A stretch of DNA of 39,409 bases from Limnofasciculus baicalensis BBK-W-15 (GTDB lineage Bacteria > Cyanobacteriota > Cyanobacteriia > Cyanobacteriales > Coleofasciculaceae), in NCBI RefSeq assembly GCF_024178385.1, contig NZ_JAMZMM010000004.1, positions 1-39,409 of the forward strand, written 5' to 3'. A program made the position numbers and the translations under genes. Below the pieces are notes generated by a model that had not been told where the DNA came from, ran no database searches, and saw only the letters and a list, made by a program, of their open reading frames with translations. Of this stretch, positions 17,142 to 26,292 are shown piece by piece. Positions within the stretch are counted from its first letter, which is position 1. Each line of letters opens with the position of its first letter.

Positions 17142-17170
17142 AGAGAAACCCCCAGAAACCCGGTTTCTCT
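17142..17170 (+). terminator. Hairpin after the acyltransferase gene
   Basis: AGAGAAACC (17142-17150) pairs with GGTTTCTCT (17162-17170). No T tract follows. The CCCGGTTTCT core recurs in the hairpin at 33105-33135. Confidence 0.5.
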
Positions 17171-17306
17171 GTACCTCACTCAATTGAGAAGCCCTATAAG
17201 TTACAAACCATTACCAATTAAAATAAATGGTGCCCAGTGTACCTCACTCAATTGAGAAGCCCTATAAGTTACAAACCATTACCAATTAAAATAAATGGTG
17301 CCCAGT
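17171..17306. repeat. Exact 68-bp tandem duplication over the 3' end of the CHAT gene
   Basis: 17171-17238 and 17239-17306 are identical over 68 bp. The right copy contains the last codons and stop of the CHAT gene (minus strand, stop at 17269); the left copy is a spare copy of the same tail lying beyond the stop. The exact identity means a recent event or an assembly error. Confidence 0.95.
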
Positions 17307-19899
17307 AGTAAGGATGATTCAGGTGATTTGCCACATCAGGCTGCAAACCCTCCCGCAACTGTCGTCGCTGGGAAACAATTGCACCGCGTTGTACCCCCAA
17401 TGCGGTATCGTCTTTCGTAATTAGAGCAATTTGTGCCTGACGCAGGGCTTCGGCTTTCGTAATTTTACCTGATTCCAGGGCAGTGTAGAAACCATTCATT
17501 AAAAGTTGGGTACTGCTATCATTAACCGTCCATAATGAAGCAATTGTAGCCCTTGCGCCAGCCCTCTGTATTTGATAGCCTAAACCAAGTATTTCTTCCC
17601 CATTACCCAATTTCCCACCTAATCCAGTTTCGCAGGCAGAAAGTACCACTAAATCTACATTTTTCATTTTCCAGTTTTCGATATCTGTTAGAGTGACTCG
17701 TTTGCCATCACCAAATAGAATAAATGATTCTTCTGGTGTACCATCTACAAACACGCCATGAGTGGCAAAATGAACGACATTATAATTATCCATTTGGGAA
17801 ATTATTGCTTCTGGAGTAAAGGCTGTATCGATTAGTTTAGTAGTATTGGGAACTATCTGAGCTAAATTATCCACTTCCACTTTAGCAAAGGGTAGCCCAG
17901 TAAAATTAAACACCTCATTACCGACATGAATACTATAGCTGCCATTGGCAAATGCCCCAGCTAATATCTTGAGTTGGGGTTGGGGTTGGGTGTTAATTTC
18001 CGTGAGGGAAGCAGCGGTAATATTATTAATGCGATAGCGTTGAATTAGCCATTCTTCCCCATCATATAATGCCGCGAGGGGAATATAACGTAATGCACCA
18101 TCGGGCGCGTAGATAATCGTTTTCGCTCCTGCGGCTTTGAGATCTTCTTCTAAGGGTTTAATCAACCAATCGTATAGCTTCTTAGCAGGGGTTTTGGCAT
18201 TGATGGCGGAGTTAAGTAAGGTTTTCCGAAACTCGACTATTGCTTGATTTAGTTGTGTTTTCGTGACATTGACAGTGTGGCGAATGGGAGGAGAGTCTGG
18301 AGTAGTGAGAATTAATTCTAAGCGATCGTCTAGAATGAGGGGATAGAGAAGCACAGCATTTTGTTGTAGCTTTTTCAAGTTATCTTGTAAGCTGATAAGT
18401 TCTGCTAAATCCAGATTTTGCCCTTGATTAGTTTGATTAAGTTGTTTAATAAGTGAATTTACTTCTGGACTCTTGATAAAGTTATTGAATTCTTTGATAC
18501 TTTCTTGTTGAGATTTTACTAATTCGGAGATCCGTTGTTCTTGTTGGGGAGTGCGATTTTCTGGTTTAATCTGTCGCAATTGACTAAGTTCTTTTCCTAA
18601 TTCAATCTCTTTATCTATAATTGCCTGATAACCTTGATTAATATTCTCTTCTGCCAGAAGATTTGGCAATCCTTGCGCTGTGTTATTATTACCTGATACG
18701 TTATTGAAGTAATCATCCAATTCTTGAACTTTAAGTAAGTCTAGCACCCGTTGAGCTTCGAGAATTCGGTCTTGTTTAAACAATAAAGTAGCTAATTTTC
18801 GATAGGTGTGGGCAATAGTTTGGGTAAAAGACTGTTGTTCTTCTTTTGCGAGTCCCCGAATATCTTGGCGAATGGCTTCTTTAAGATTGATAGATTGTTT
18901 GAGAAAAACAATCGCTAATTCTGTCTGATTTTGGGCTTCTAGGAGCAAACCAATATTATTGAGAGTTCGCCCTTCGGCAACGCGATCGCCCACTTCTCGC
19001 TGAATAGCTAAGGCTTGCTGATAATAATCGAGGGCGCTTTGATACTCTTTCTGCTTATTATAAACTCCAGCAATATTATTTAGAGTTGCACCTTCACTAG
19101 CGCGATCGCCCACTTCCCGAATAATAGTTAAAGCTTGCTGATAATAATCTAATGCTTCTCGATCCTTGCCAATACTTGCGTAAACTACGCCAATATTACT
19201 GAGAGTTGTTCCTTCCCCAGATCGATCTTTCACTTCCCGAATAATAGTTAAAGCTTCCTGATAATAATTCAGTGCTTCTTGATTCTCTCCTGCACTGTAA
19301 TAAACGCCACTAATATTACTGAGAGTTTTTCCTTCCCCAGCGCGATCGCCAATTTGCCGATTGATGCTTAAGGCTTGCTTATAATACTCCAGCGCTTGTT
19401 CATACTGTCCCAGATTGTCGTAAACTTGTCCAATATTACTGAGACTCTTTCCAATTCCAGCGCGATCGCCCATTTCGCGTTTTATAACCAAAGCTTGGTT
19501 TAAATAATCCAAGGCTTTTCCATACTGTCCTAGATTCTGGTAAGCTAACCCAATATTATTTAGAGCCGATCCTTCCTTCGAGCGATCTCCTACTTTTCTA
19601 TAAATGACTAAAAGTTGTTGAAATGTTTGCAATGCTGCCTTAAATTGACCTTGAATTAACTGCTGACTACCTTCTTCGTACAGTCGATCCGCTTCAGCTT
19701 GTCCATCTTGAAGTGTTTGAGATTGAAGTATTTGAGCATCAACTATTTGGGATTGAAGTGTTTGGGCTTGAATTGCGGTGGATGAGGGATAAAATGTAGG
19801 GAATAATAGGGGAGATGACACCACCAGCAGGAAAGCTGAAAGGAGCAAAATAGCAAATTTGAAGATTTTATAGCGTAGGTACATCAATAATTTTTTCAC
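17269..19899 (-). CDS. Secreted TPR-CHAT domain protein
   Basis: 876 residues. N-terminus KYLRYK-type basic start, then FAILLLSAFLLVVSSPLLF (about 16-34): a signal peptide or anchor. Residues ~70-340 contain about seven 40-residue TPR units with the repeated DRxxEGxTLxNIGxVY...ALDYYQQAL pattern. A helical linker follows (340-510). The C-terminal ~350 residues are a CHAT (caspase-like) domain with His714 in HFATHG and Cys756 in LSACETGLG, both catalytic residues present. It ends YYWAPFILIGNGL, the normal CHAT end. CHAT proteins are caspase-fold proteases (separase relatives); the targets of cyanobacterial ones are mostly unknown. Start GTG at 19899 or ATG at 19884; neither has a strong ribosome site. 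A degraded relative lies at 24929-25920. Confidence 0.92.
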   Translation of the reverse strand: MKKLLMYLRYKIFKFAILLLSAFLLVVSSPLLFPTFYPSSTAIQAQTLQSQIVDAQILQSQTLQDGQAEADRLYEEGSQQLIQGQFKAALQTFQQLLVIYRKVGDRSKEGSALNNIGLAYQNLGQYGKALDYLNQALVIKREMGDRAGIGKSLSNIGQVYDNLGQYEQALEYYKQALSINRQIGDRAGEGKTLSNISGVYYSAGENQEALNYYQEALTIIREVKDRSGEGTTLSNIGVVYASIGKDREALDYYQQALTIIREVGDRASEGATLNNIAGVYNKQKEYQSALDYYQQALAIQREVGDRVAEGRTLNNIGLLLEAQNQTELAIVFLKQSINLKEAIRQDIRGLAKEEQQSFTQTIAHTYRKLATLLFKQDRILEAQRVLDLLKVQELDDYFNNVSGNNNTAQGLPNLLAEENINQGYQAIIDKEIELGKELSQLRQIKPENRTPQQEQRISELVKSQQESIKEFNNFIKSPEVNSLIKQLNQTNQGQNLDLAELISLQDNLKKLQQNAVLLYPLILDDRLELILTTPDSPPIRHTVNVTKTQLNQAIVEFRKTLLNSAINAKTPAKKLYDWLIKPLEEDLKAAGAKTIIYAPDGALRYIPLAALYDGEEWLIQRYRINNITAASLTEINTQPQPQLKILAGAFANGSYSIHVGNEVFNFTGLPFAKVEVDNLAQIVPNTTKLIDTAFTPEAIISQMDNYNVVHFATHGVFVDGTPEESFILFGDGKRVTLTDIENWKMKNVDLVVLSACETGLGGKLGNGEEILGLGYQIQRAGARATIASLWTVNDSSTQLLMNGFYTALESGKITKAEALRQAQIALITKDDTALGVQRGAIVSQRRQLREGLQPDVANHLNHPYYWAPFILIGNGL

Positions 19900-20171
19900 A
19901 TCAGGACTGGAGATTATTTCTTTAATTCCTCTTATCTTTATTTAGTAGATATTCCAACTCACCTTACAGAAGACTGACCGCAGTGTCAATAGACGAGCTA
20001 GAAAATAGGGTAATTGCTGTAGGATGTGGGCTGTAGGGTGTGGGGAAGAGCGATTTCCCCACAGGATCGCTCCTAACTTAGACTTTTAAACAAGTATTCA
20101 TTCGTGTCTTAGTGTCTTTGTGGTTTGTGATAATTCTGCCGACGCAAAGGGAGTAAACTAGAAAATGCTCT

Positions 20172-22277
20172 ATGAAATCCCAAACTATGCCATCACCCAA
20201 CCAACCCCTCAACTACCCACCCAGCCGCAAATCCGACCAAATTGACGAATATCATGGTATTAAAGTCGCAGATCCCTATCGTTGGCTAGAAGATCCCGAC
20301 TCCGAGGAAACTCAATCCTGGGTTGAAGCACAGAATAACATTACCTTTAGTTACCTCAACCAAATCTCTCAACGAGAAGAAATTAAAGGGCGGATCTCGA
20401 AGTTATGGAATTATGAAAAATACAGTACTCCCTTTAAAGAAGGCAACCGTTATTTCTATTTCAAAAATGATGGACTGCAAAACCAAAGTGTCCTCTATAC
20501 CCTCAACTCCCTCGACGGTGAACCACGAGTATTAATTGACCCTAATACTCTATCAGAAGATGGCACTATTGCCTTATCTGGTTTAGCAATAAGTCACGAT
20601 GGTAATCTCATGGCTTATGGTTTATCTACATCTGGCTCTGATTGGACAGAATGGAAAGTGCGGGATATTGAAACGGGAGAAGATTTATCCGATCTGATCC
20701 AATGGGTAAAGTTTTCTGGCGCATCTTGGACACACGATGGTCAAGGTTTCTTCTATAGCCGCTACGATGAACCAAATGTCACCTCTCAATTAGAAGACAT
20801 CAACTACTACCAAAAATTATACTATCACAAACTGGGTACACCCCAAGGCGATGATATCCTAATTTATCACCGCCCCGACCAAAAAGAATGGATGTTTGGT
20901 GGTGGTGTGACTGAGGATGGGCGCTATCTGATTATCTCAGTAAATGAAAGCACAGATCCCAAGAATTTAGTTTTTTACCAAGACTTACAAACGCCAGATT
21001 CTCCCGTGGTGGAACTAATTAGTGAATTTGAGGCTAACTATAGTTTCATTGATAATGATGGCTCAATTTTCTGGTTCCGTACCGATTTAGATGCCCCTCG
21101 CGGCAGAGTTATTGCCATTGATATTAATAATCCAGCTAAGGAGTATTGGCAAGAAATAATTCCCCAAACCTCAGAAACTCTCGAAGCAGTTGGCTTACTC
21201 AATAACCAATTTGTAGTAGACTACCTAAAAGATGCTCGTTCCTCGATCAAAATATTTAACCTAGATGGTTCCTTTGTCCGGGAAGTCGAATTACCAGGAA
21301 TTGGCTCTGCTGGTGGCTTTGGCGGTAAGCGTTACGATACAGAAACTTTCTACGTTTTCACCAGTTTTACTACTCCATCAACTATCTATCGCTACAATAT
21401 GGTAAGTGGAGAAAGTACCCTTTTTCGCCAACCACAAGTTGACTTTAACCCTGAGCTTTACGAAACAAAGCAAATCTTTTACTCCAGCAAAGATGGTACT
21501 CAAGTACCAATGTTCATTACCCATAAAAAGGGATTAGTATTAGATGGAAATAACCCAACTTGCCTTTACGGTTACGGTGGTTTCGGTGCTTCCTTAACCC
21601 CGAATTTTTCCATTAGTAATCTTGTCTGGATGGAAATGGGAGGAGTTTATGCCGTTCCCAATCTCCGGGGTGGTGGTGAATATGGGGAAGAATGGCATCA
21701 AGGGGGAACAAAGCTGAATAAACAGAATGTTTTTGATGATTTCATTGCCGCTGCTGAATGGCTAATTGAAAATAAATATACTCGCACGGAAAAATTAGCT
21801 ATTAGTGGTGGGAGTAATGGGGGATTATTAGTTGGTGCTGCAATGACGCAACGTCCCGATTTATTTGGTGCAGCATTACCAGCAGTTGGGGTAATGGATA
21901 TGTTACGTTTCCATAAGTTTACCATTGGTTGGGCGTGGTGTTCTGATTACGGTTCCGCAGAAAATCCGGAAGAATTTCAGGCATTGTATGCTTATTCTCC
22001 CCTGCATAATTTAAAATCTGGAACCCCTTATCCTGCTACTATGATTACTACTGCAGATCATGACGATCGAGTTGTTCCTGCTCATAGTTTCAAATTTGCC
22101 GCTACTTTACAAGAGGCACATGTAGGGGAGAAACCAGTATTAATCCGGATTGAAACAAAAGCAGGGCATGGTGCAGGAAAACCTACGACTAAAGTTATTG
22201 AAGAGATTGCAGATAAGTGGGGATTTTTAGTCCGTGCGCTGGAGATAGAATCAGTATCGCAACCGCCAGAGGAGTAG
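20172..22277 (+). CDS. Prolyl oligopeptidase (S9A family)
   Basis: 701 residues, normal for a cytosolic S9A enzyme that cuts short peptides after proline. The beginning NYPPSRKSDQIDEYHGIKV and DPYRWLEDPDSEETQSWVEA are typical; residues ~75-430 form the seven-bladed propeller. The catalytic domain carries Ser548 in ISGGSNGG, an Asp in ADHDDRVVP (Asp631/632) and His666 in AGHGAGKP, so the triad is complete. NLRGGGEYGEEWHQGG before the serine is also diagnostic. No signal peptide. Divergent from the CHAT gene with a 270-bp gap. The codon use and HIP1 content look native. The first codons before the ATG at 20187 (MPSPNQP) may be dispensable: either ATG could be used. Confidence 0.95.
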   Translation: MKSQTMPSPNQPLNYPPSRKSDQIDEYHGIKVADPYRWLEDPDSEETQSWVEAQNNITFSYLNQISQREEIKGRISKLWNYEKYSTPFKEGNRYFYFKNDGLQNQSVLYTLNSLDGEPRVLIDPNTLSEDGTIALSGLAISHDGNLMAYGLSTSGSDWTEWKVRDIETGEDLSDLIQWVKFSGASWTHDGQGFFYSRYDEPNVTSQLEDINYYQKLYYHKLGTPQGDDILIYHRPDQKEWMFGGGVTEDGRYLIISVNESTDPKNLVFYQDLQTPDSPVVELISEFEANYSFIDNDGSIFWFRTDLDAPRGRVIAIDINNPAKEYWQEIIPQTSETLEAVGLLNNQFVVDYLKDARSSIKIFNLDGSFVREVELPGIGSAGGFGGKRYDTETFYVFTSFTTPSTIYRYNMVSGESTLFRQPQVDFNPELYETKQIFYSSKDGTQVPMFITHKKGLVLDGNNPTCLYGYGGFGASLTPNFSISNLVWMEMGGVYAVPNLRGGGEYGEEWHQGGTKLNKQNVFDDFIAAAEWLIENKYTRTEKLAISGGSNGGLLVGAAMTQRPDLFGAALPAVGVMDMLRFHKFTIGWAWCSDYGSAENPEEFQALYAYSPLHNLKSGTPYPATMITTADHDDRVVPAHSFKFAATLQEAHVGEKPVLIRIETKAGHGAGKPTTKVIEEIADKWGFLVRALEIESVSQPPEE

Positions 22278-22682
22278 TGGCTGAATAATTTAAACAGCGG
22301 CGGCGGAAAATGGTGGGAGAATTGCAGTTTCCACCCGCCGACGGTAGAGTCAAGTGCCGCTGGATTGCCACCAATTATTATCATTGGGAGTATCACAATA
22401 ATATTGTCTTCTCCCAGTTTTTCTACTTTTGATAAGTTGACTCACACAAGTGCTTCATCAAATCTTCATATAAAAAGCAGATTACTTCATCAAATCTTCA
22501 TACAAGCAACTTGTAAACTGGCTAATATTGCGTATAGTTATATCTATCTCATGAAAAATACGTGAAATTATTGAAGCCACATTCTCCTCTCTGGCTCTTT
22601 AATCCCTTCTGGAACCTTAAAGATTCGTGAGAGGCATAGCATTTGACATGAGCAACACCAATCCCTAAAGTACAGAATGTAA
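22278..22682. other. Intergenic region before a surface-protein pseudogene
   Basis: No gene found. Contains an 18-bp direct repeat, CTTCATCAAATCTTCATA, at 22453-22470 and 22485-22502. The lost promoter, start codon and signal peptide of the following pseudogene would have been here. Confidence 0.5.
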
Positions 22683-23342
22683 ACTTTTGGATTCGTTAAT
22701 GGTGCTTATGTAGCTAGATCCAATGTAAATTCCAGTTCAGGAACCGGGACTATTAACTCATTTTTACGGATTAAAAACTCACCCAGCGAAGAGGGCTACA
22801 ACACCAATAACATCAATCCTAGCCAAGATCCCACTCTCCAAAATGTTCTCGCCAGTTTTACCCGCGCTCTCCAACTATCTGAATTACCTACAGTTCAAAT
22901 TTCTGGACAGACTTTTAGAGAAATTCGGCTGGATATTAATGAGAGCAACAGTAACCCTCTAATTACTTTACAACAGTTCAAAATATTTGCTGGCAATACC
23001 GGAAATCTGATTGGTTATAACTCCAATACGATGACATTGAATGGGGCATTAAACAACGGACAAGCGATTTTTAATCTGGGGAGTTCCGTTATATTTAATG
23101 CCAGTTTCCAGCCTGGAAGTGGTTCTGGTGATGGTATTTTCTACATTCCTAATAGTGCGTTTACTGGATTTTCTAACAATACTTTCCTCTATCTTTATAC
23201 CAAGTTTGATAATTCCGATTCTGGCTTTGAGGAATTTGCCGTTGCCAATCAAGCAGCGATTGCGCCTATTCGCACAGTCAATGGTAGACTTTTTAATGAT
23301 GCCAATGGTGTAAGTTATCAGTTGAAACCGACTGGAAGATAA
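22683..23342 (+). pseudogene. Exosortase-type surface protein, start and signal peptide lost
   Basis: A continuous frame of 220 codons from 22683 (TFGFVNGAYVARSNVN...) with no ATG, GTG or TTG before 23031, and a stop (TAA at 22680) right before it. The content reads as the mature part of an exported protein: GYNTNNINPSQDPT, LQLSELPTVQISGQTFREIR, LDINESNSNPLITLQQFKIF, FYIPNSAFTGF, FLYLYTKFDN and GFEEFAV match the pattern of cyanobacterial exosortase-dependent surface proteins as I remember it. The C-terminus (NGRLFNDANGVSYQLKPTGR) lacks a PEP-CTERM segment. The most likely explanation is a deletion of the first exported part. It could be expressed only from the internal ATG at 23031, giving a 103-residue product. 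Its last coding bases recur in the tandem repeat that follows. Confidence 0.65.
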
Positions 23343-23374
23343 TTTCAGTCCATTTTAATGGACTTGAGTTATTA

Positions 23375-23403
23375 GCCGTAGATTTCAATCTACGGCGGGT
23401 TTT
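23375..23403 (+). terminator. Rho-independent-type terminator, copy 1
   Basis: GCCGTAGA, loop TTTCAA, TCTACGGC (23375-23396) followed by GGGTTTT. Confidence 0.7.
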
Positions 23404-23456
23404 CGGGTTTACTGACAATGGTGCAAGTTATCAGTTTTAATGGACTTGAGCTATTA

Positions 23457-23485
23457 GCCGTAGATTTCAATCTACGGCGGGTTTT
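23457..23485 (+). terminator. Rho-independent-type terminator, copy 2
   Basis: Same hairpin as at 23375, at 23457-23478, followed by GGGTTTTC; duplicated with the 82-bp unit. Confidence 0.7.
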
Positions 23486-23698
23486 CGGGTTTACTGACAA
23501 TGGTGTAAGTTATCCGTAATACGGGCTTTAGTTCCTGATAATGTTGTATTTTCAAGCACTAAAGTGCTTACTACCAACCAGTACCGGTCAAGATACTACC
23601 AAACATGATATGATAAATCTTTCACTCCATAGCTGGAAAATCCCAGATTTTTATAGTTCCTCATCATCCAGGGTTCAGCATCAACATAGGAGTAAGCT

Positions 23699-24928
23699 AT
23701 GAGACAAAACATTGATTGCTTAAGAGTATTTAAGATTTCCTTAATCGCTGGTACAATTAGTTCAGGCATCATCTCTCCTCTACCCAGCTTTTCCCAAATT
23801 ATTCCCGATAATAGTTTAGGTCAAGAAAGATCTATTGTAACGCCAAATATTCCCCTCAACAATGGCGCGATCGATCTGATTAACGGCGGTGCAATTCGCG
23901 GGGCAAATTTATTCCATAGCTTTCTGGAATTTAATATCGGTAACAATCAACAGGTTTACTTTGCCAACCCCAATAATATTACCAATATTTTCAGTAGAGT
24001 CATGGAACAACCGCAAATACATTTAGCGATCGCGATCCCATTGTCTTAGCGGCTGGAGATGTAAAACTTGGTGACTATACCGGAGCATCTCTACATATTT
24101 TAGCAGGCGGCAGTGTTGAATTAGGTAATGTTAGGATTAATACCTCTGGTCCAACCGATACGACAATTAATAGCAACAATAATAACCCGATTCCTGGTAC
24201 AACCACTCCTTACAGTGCCCTCAGTAACGTTACCTTATCTGACGGAAAAACCTCTATCAGTGTCAATGGAGATACTCAAGCTACATTAGATGTTAGAGCT
24301 GGAATTGATTGGAGTTCAGACAGAAACCATTCTTAATGTCGAGAAATTAATTTCTATTTCTGGTGCAAATACGGGTATATTTTCCAGTACAACTCCCGAT
24401 TCTAGCGGCAATGCTGGGGATATTATCATAGATCCAGAACGAGTAGAAATTAACAATGGTGCTGCTATTTCTGTAGATAGTCAAGGTAGTGGTATCGGTG
24501 GGAATATATCTATTGAAGCGGATCAATTACGCCTAGACAATGGTCGAATTTCTGCACAGACAGTCAGCACCGACGGTGGAAATATTAATCTATCACTATC
24601 AGATTTGTTATTATTGCGCCGAGGCAGTCAGATTTCCACTCTCAAATTGTAGAAGCCACAGGTTGGGTAAAGGATGAGGAGGGTAATGTCACTTTAGTTG
24701 CGGCACTGCCAAATGAAAGTGGTGCTACTTACAGGGGGAAATTACCCAATTGTCATTAGCAGCAGATTTGGCAACGGATTTGGTAGCGGATGTAACGGAT
24801 GATTTATTGGTGAAGCCGATGGTTAGTTACACATCTGCTACCCCATCCGCCACCCCATCCGTCAAAAATCCGTCAAAAATCCGTTACCCATCCGTTACAT
24901 CCGTTAAACATCCGTTGCCCATCCGTCA
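23699..24928 (+). pseudogene. Two-partner-secretion exoprotein (filamentous hemagglutinin N-domain), degraded
   Basis: An intact start: signal region ISLIAGTISSGIISPLPSFS, then the TPS domain GGAIRGANLFHSFLEFNIG and VYFANPNNITNIFSRV. Near 24004 the frame shifts and most of the TPS domain is missing. A second frame (about 24020-24337) gives GDYTGASLHILAGGSVELG and TLDVRAGIDWSS. A third (24290-24652) gives the beta-helix part GNAGDIIIDPERVEI...GGNISIEADQLRLDNGRI. A fourth gives IVEATGWVKDEEGNVTLVA, the usual end of these proteins, then a short frame to LSLAADLATDLVADVTDD. At least four frame changes with internal deletions. Normal members are 700 or more residues; here only ~400 codons remain. 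Its secretion partner (FhaC/ShlB type) is not in the window. Near 24840-24925 the DNA turns into CATCCGT-rich low complexity before the CHAT relic. Confidence 0.8.
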
Positions 24929-25920
24929 GATTCTCTACAACAAGGAAAAGATTATTACCAAGCTGGACAATTTTTGGCAGCAGCAAATTCCTGGAAACAG
25001 GCAGTTGAGAGTTATCAATCACGAGGAGAAATTCTCAACCAAGTTCAAGCCCTCAACTATTTATCATTAGCCTATAGAGATTTGGGAGAATTGAACCAAG
25101 CACAAGTAGCCATTGAAACTAGTCTAACCTTATTAAAAAAAATTGATAAATTAGATGCCAGAGGACTCTTACTTTTGGCGCAAGGTTTAAATAACCAAGG
25201 CTCAATTCAATTCCGACAAGGAAAAATAGAAACAGCCCTAGCAACTTGGCAAGAAGCCACAGCAACTAAATTTAGCTGAAAACATGATAAAATTGCTCAA
25301 AATTAGCAAAAAGTCATCAGTTAATAACAGAGAAATAGCCACTCAAATTGCCCAGCTTTTAGCAACAGGAATTAAACAAGCCAGAGAAATAGGCGATCGC
25401 AGAGCCGAAGCATACTCCCTCATTGAATTAGGAAAACTCTACCAGGAACAGGGACAAGCAGATGCTGAAACCCTAACCCAACAAGCCCTACAAATTGCTC
25501 AAGAAATAAATGCCACCGATTTGGTAGCCAGTGCAGCCGGACAATTGGGCAGTATCTTGAAAGAGGAGCGAAATATTACAGATGCCATCCCCGCATATCA
25601 GATTGCCTTCAATAACCTCCAATCCCTCCGCAGCGATATAGTAGCAATTAATACTGACGTACAATTTACTTTTAAAGAAAGTATCGAACCCATTTATCGG
25701 GATTTTGTCAGCGTGCTATTAACACCCTCTAAATCAGGAGGAGAAGTCAGCCAAAGTAATCTGAAACAAGCCCGCGAAGTAATTGAAGCTTTGCAATTAG
25801 CAGAATTAGACAACTTTTTTAGAGATGCTTGCTTGAATAGTGAGCCAGTAGCCATTGATGAAATCGACGTGGAAGCCACAGTAATTTATCCCATTATTTT
25901 AAGCGATCGCTTGAGCGTTA
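24929..25920 (+). pseudogene. TPR-CHAT protein, degraded, CHAT domain deleted
   Basis: The frame from 24929 (DSLQQGKDYYQAGQF, ...NQVQALNYLSLAYRDLGELN) is the start of the mature part of a cyanobacterial TPR-CHAT protein, without signal peptide. It stops at 25277 after TWQEATATKFS. A second frame (from about 25263) continues with QAREIGDRRAEAYSLIELGK, QLGSILKEERNITDAIPAYQ and the post-TPR block DVQFTFKESIEPIYRDFVSV...EALQLAELDNFFRDAC, and enters the first CHAT strand (ATVIYPIILSDRL). There the rest of the CHAT domain, including its His and Cys, is gone and the sequence runs into a DUF928 tail in another frame. So one frameshift and two large deletions. Any product would be a catalytically dead TPR fragment. 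Confidence 0.8.
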
Positions 25921-26103
25921 GCCTCATCTCCCGTCGCCCTAGCCACTCAATATGCCAAAGCTGGTATCTGGTACGATACTCTCAAAGTTTTAGCCAAGGC
26001 GAAACAATCGGAACCTGACAATGAAGCCTTTGCCACTGAATGGCACGACTTGTTAAAGCAAGTGGGATTAGAAGAGATTTCATCTCAACCATTAGTCAAT
26101 TAG
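25918..26103 (+). pseudogene. DUF928 protein, C-terminal fragment
   Basis: About 60 codons: LASSPVALATQYAKAGIWYD ... LAKAKQSEPDNEAFATEWHD, LLKQVGLEEISSQPLVN, stop at 26103. This is the typical end of DUF928 proteins, which in cyanobacteria sit next to TPS exoproteins and TPR-CHAT genes. The first two thirds are deleted. Frame differs from the CHAT relic it is joined to. Confidence 0.65.
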
Positions 26104-26138
26104 TCGCAAATTATACAAGATTGCCTAAATCTTGAAAA

Positions 26139-26173
26139 CCCCTCCCCAACCCTCCTCTTCGCAAGGGGAGGGG
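26139..26173. repeat. GC-rich hairpin, REP-like
   Basis: CCCCTCCCC (26139-26147) pairs with GGGGAGGGG (26165-26173); a repeat type often seen between cyanobacterial genes. On the minus strand it is followed by TTTTC. Confidence 0.6.
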
Positions 26174-26292
26174 GTAAGATTTCACTTCTTCCACCCTTAT
26201 ACCAATTCCGTTTAAAAATCTCACATGTTGCTATATAATATTCAGTGACTTTAGTGTCATAATAAATTAACTAAAAGATCGACAATGTAATT

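Larger units (their letters stand above)
23353..23514. repeat. 82-bp tandem duplication containing a terminator hairpin
   Basis: 23353-23434 and 23435-23514 are near-identical (single differences such as GAGTTATT/GAGCTATT and GTGCAAG/GTGTAAG). Each copy ends with CAATGGTGYAAGTTATC, which is also found inside the end of the pseudogene (near 23303), so the unit grew from the gene's own tail. Confidence 0.85.
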
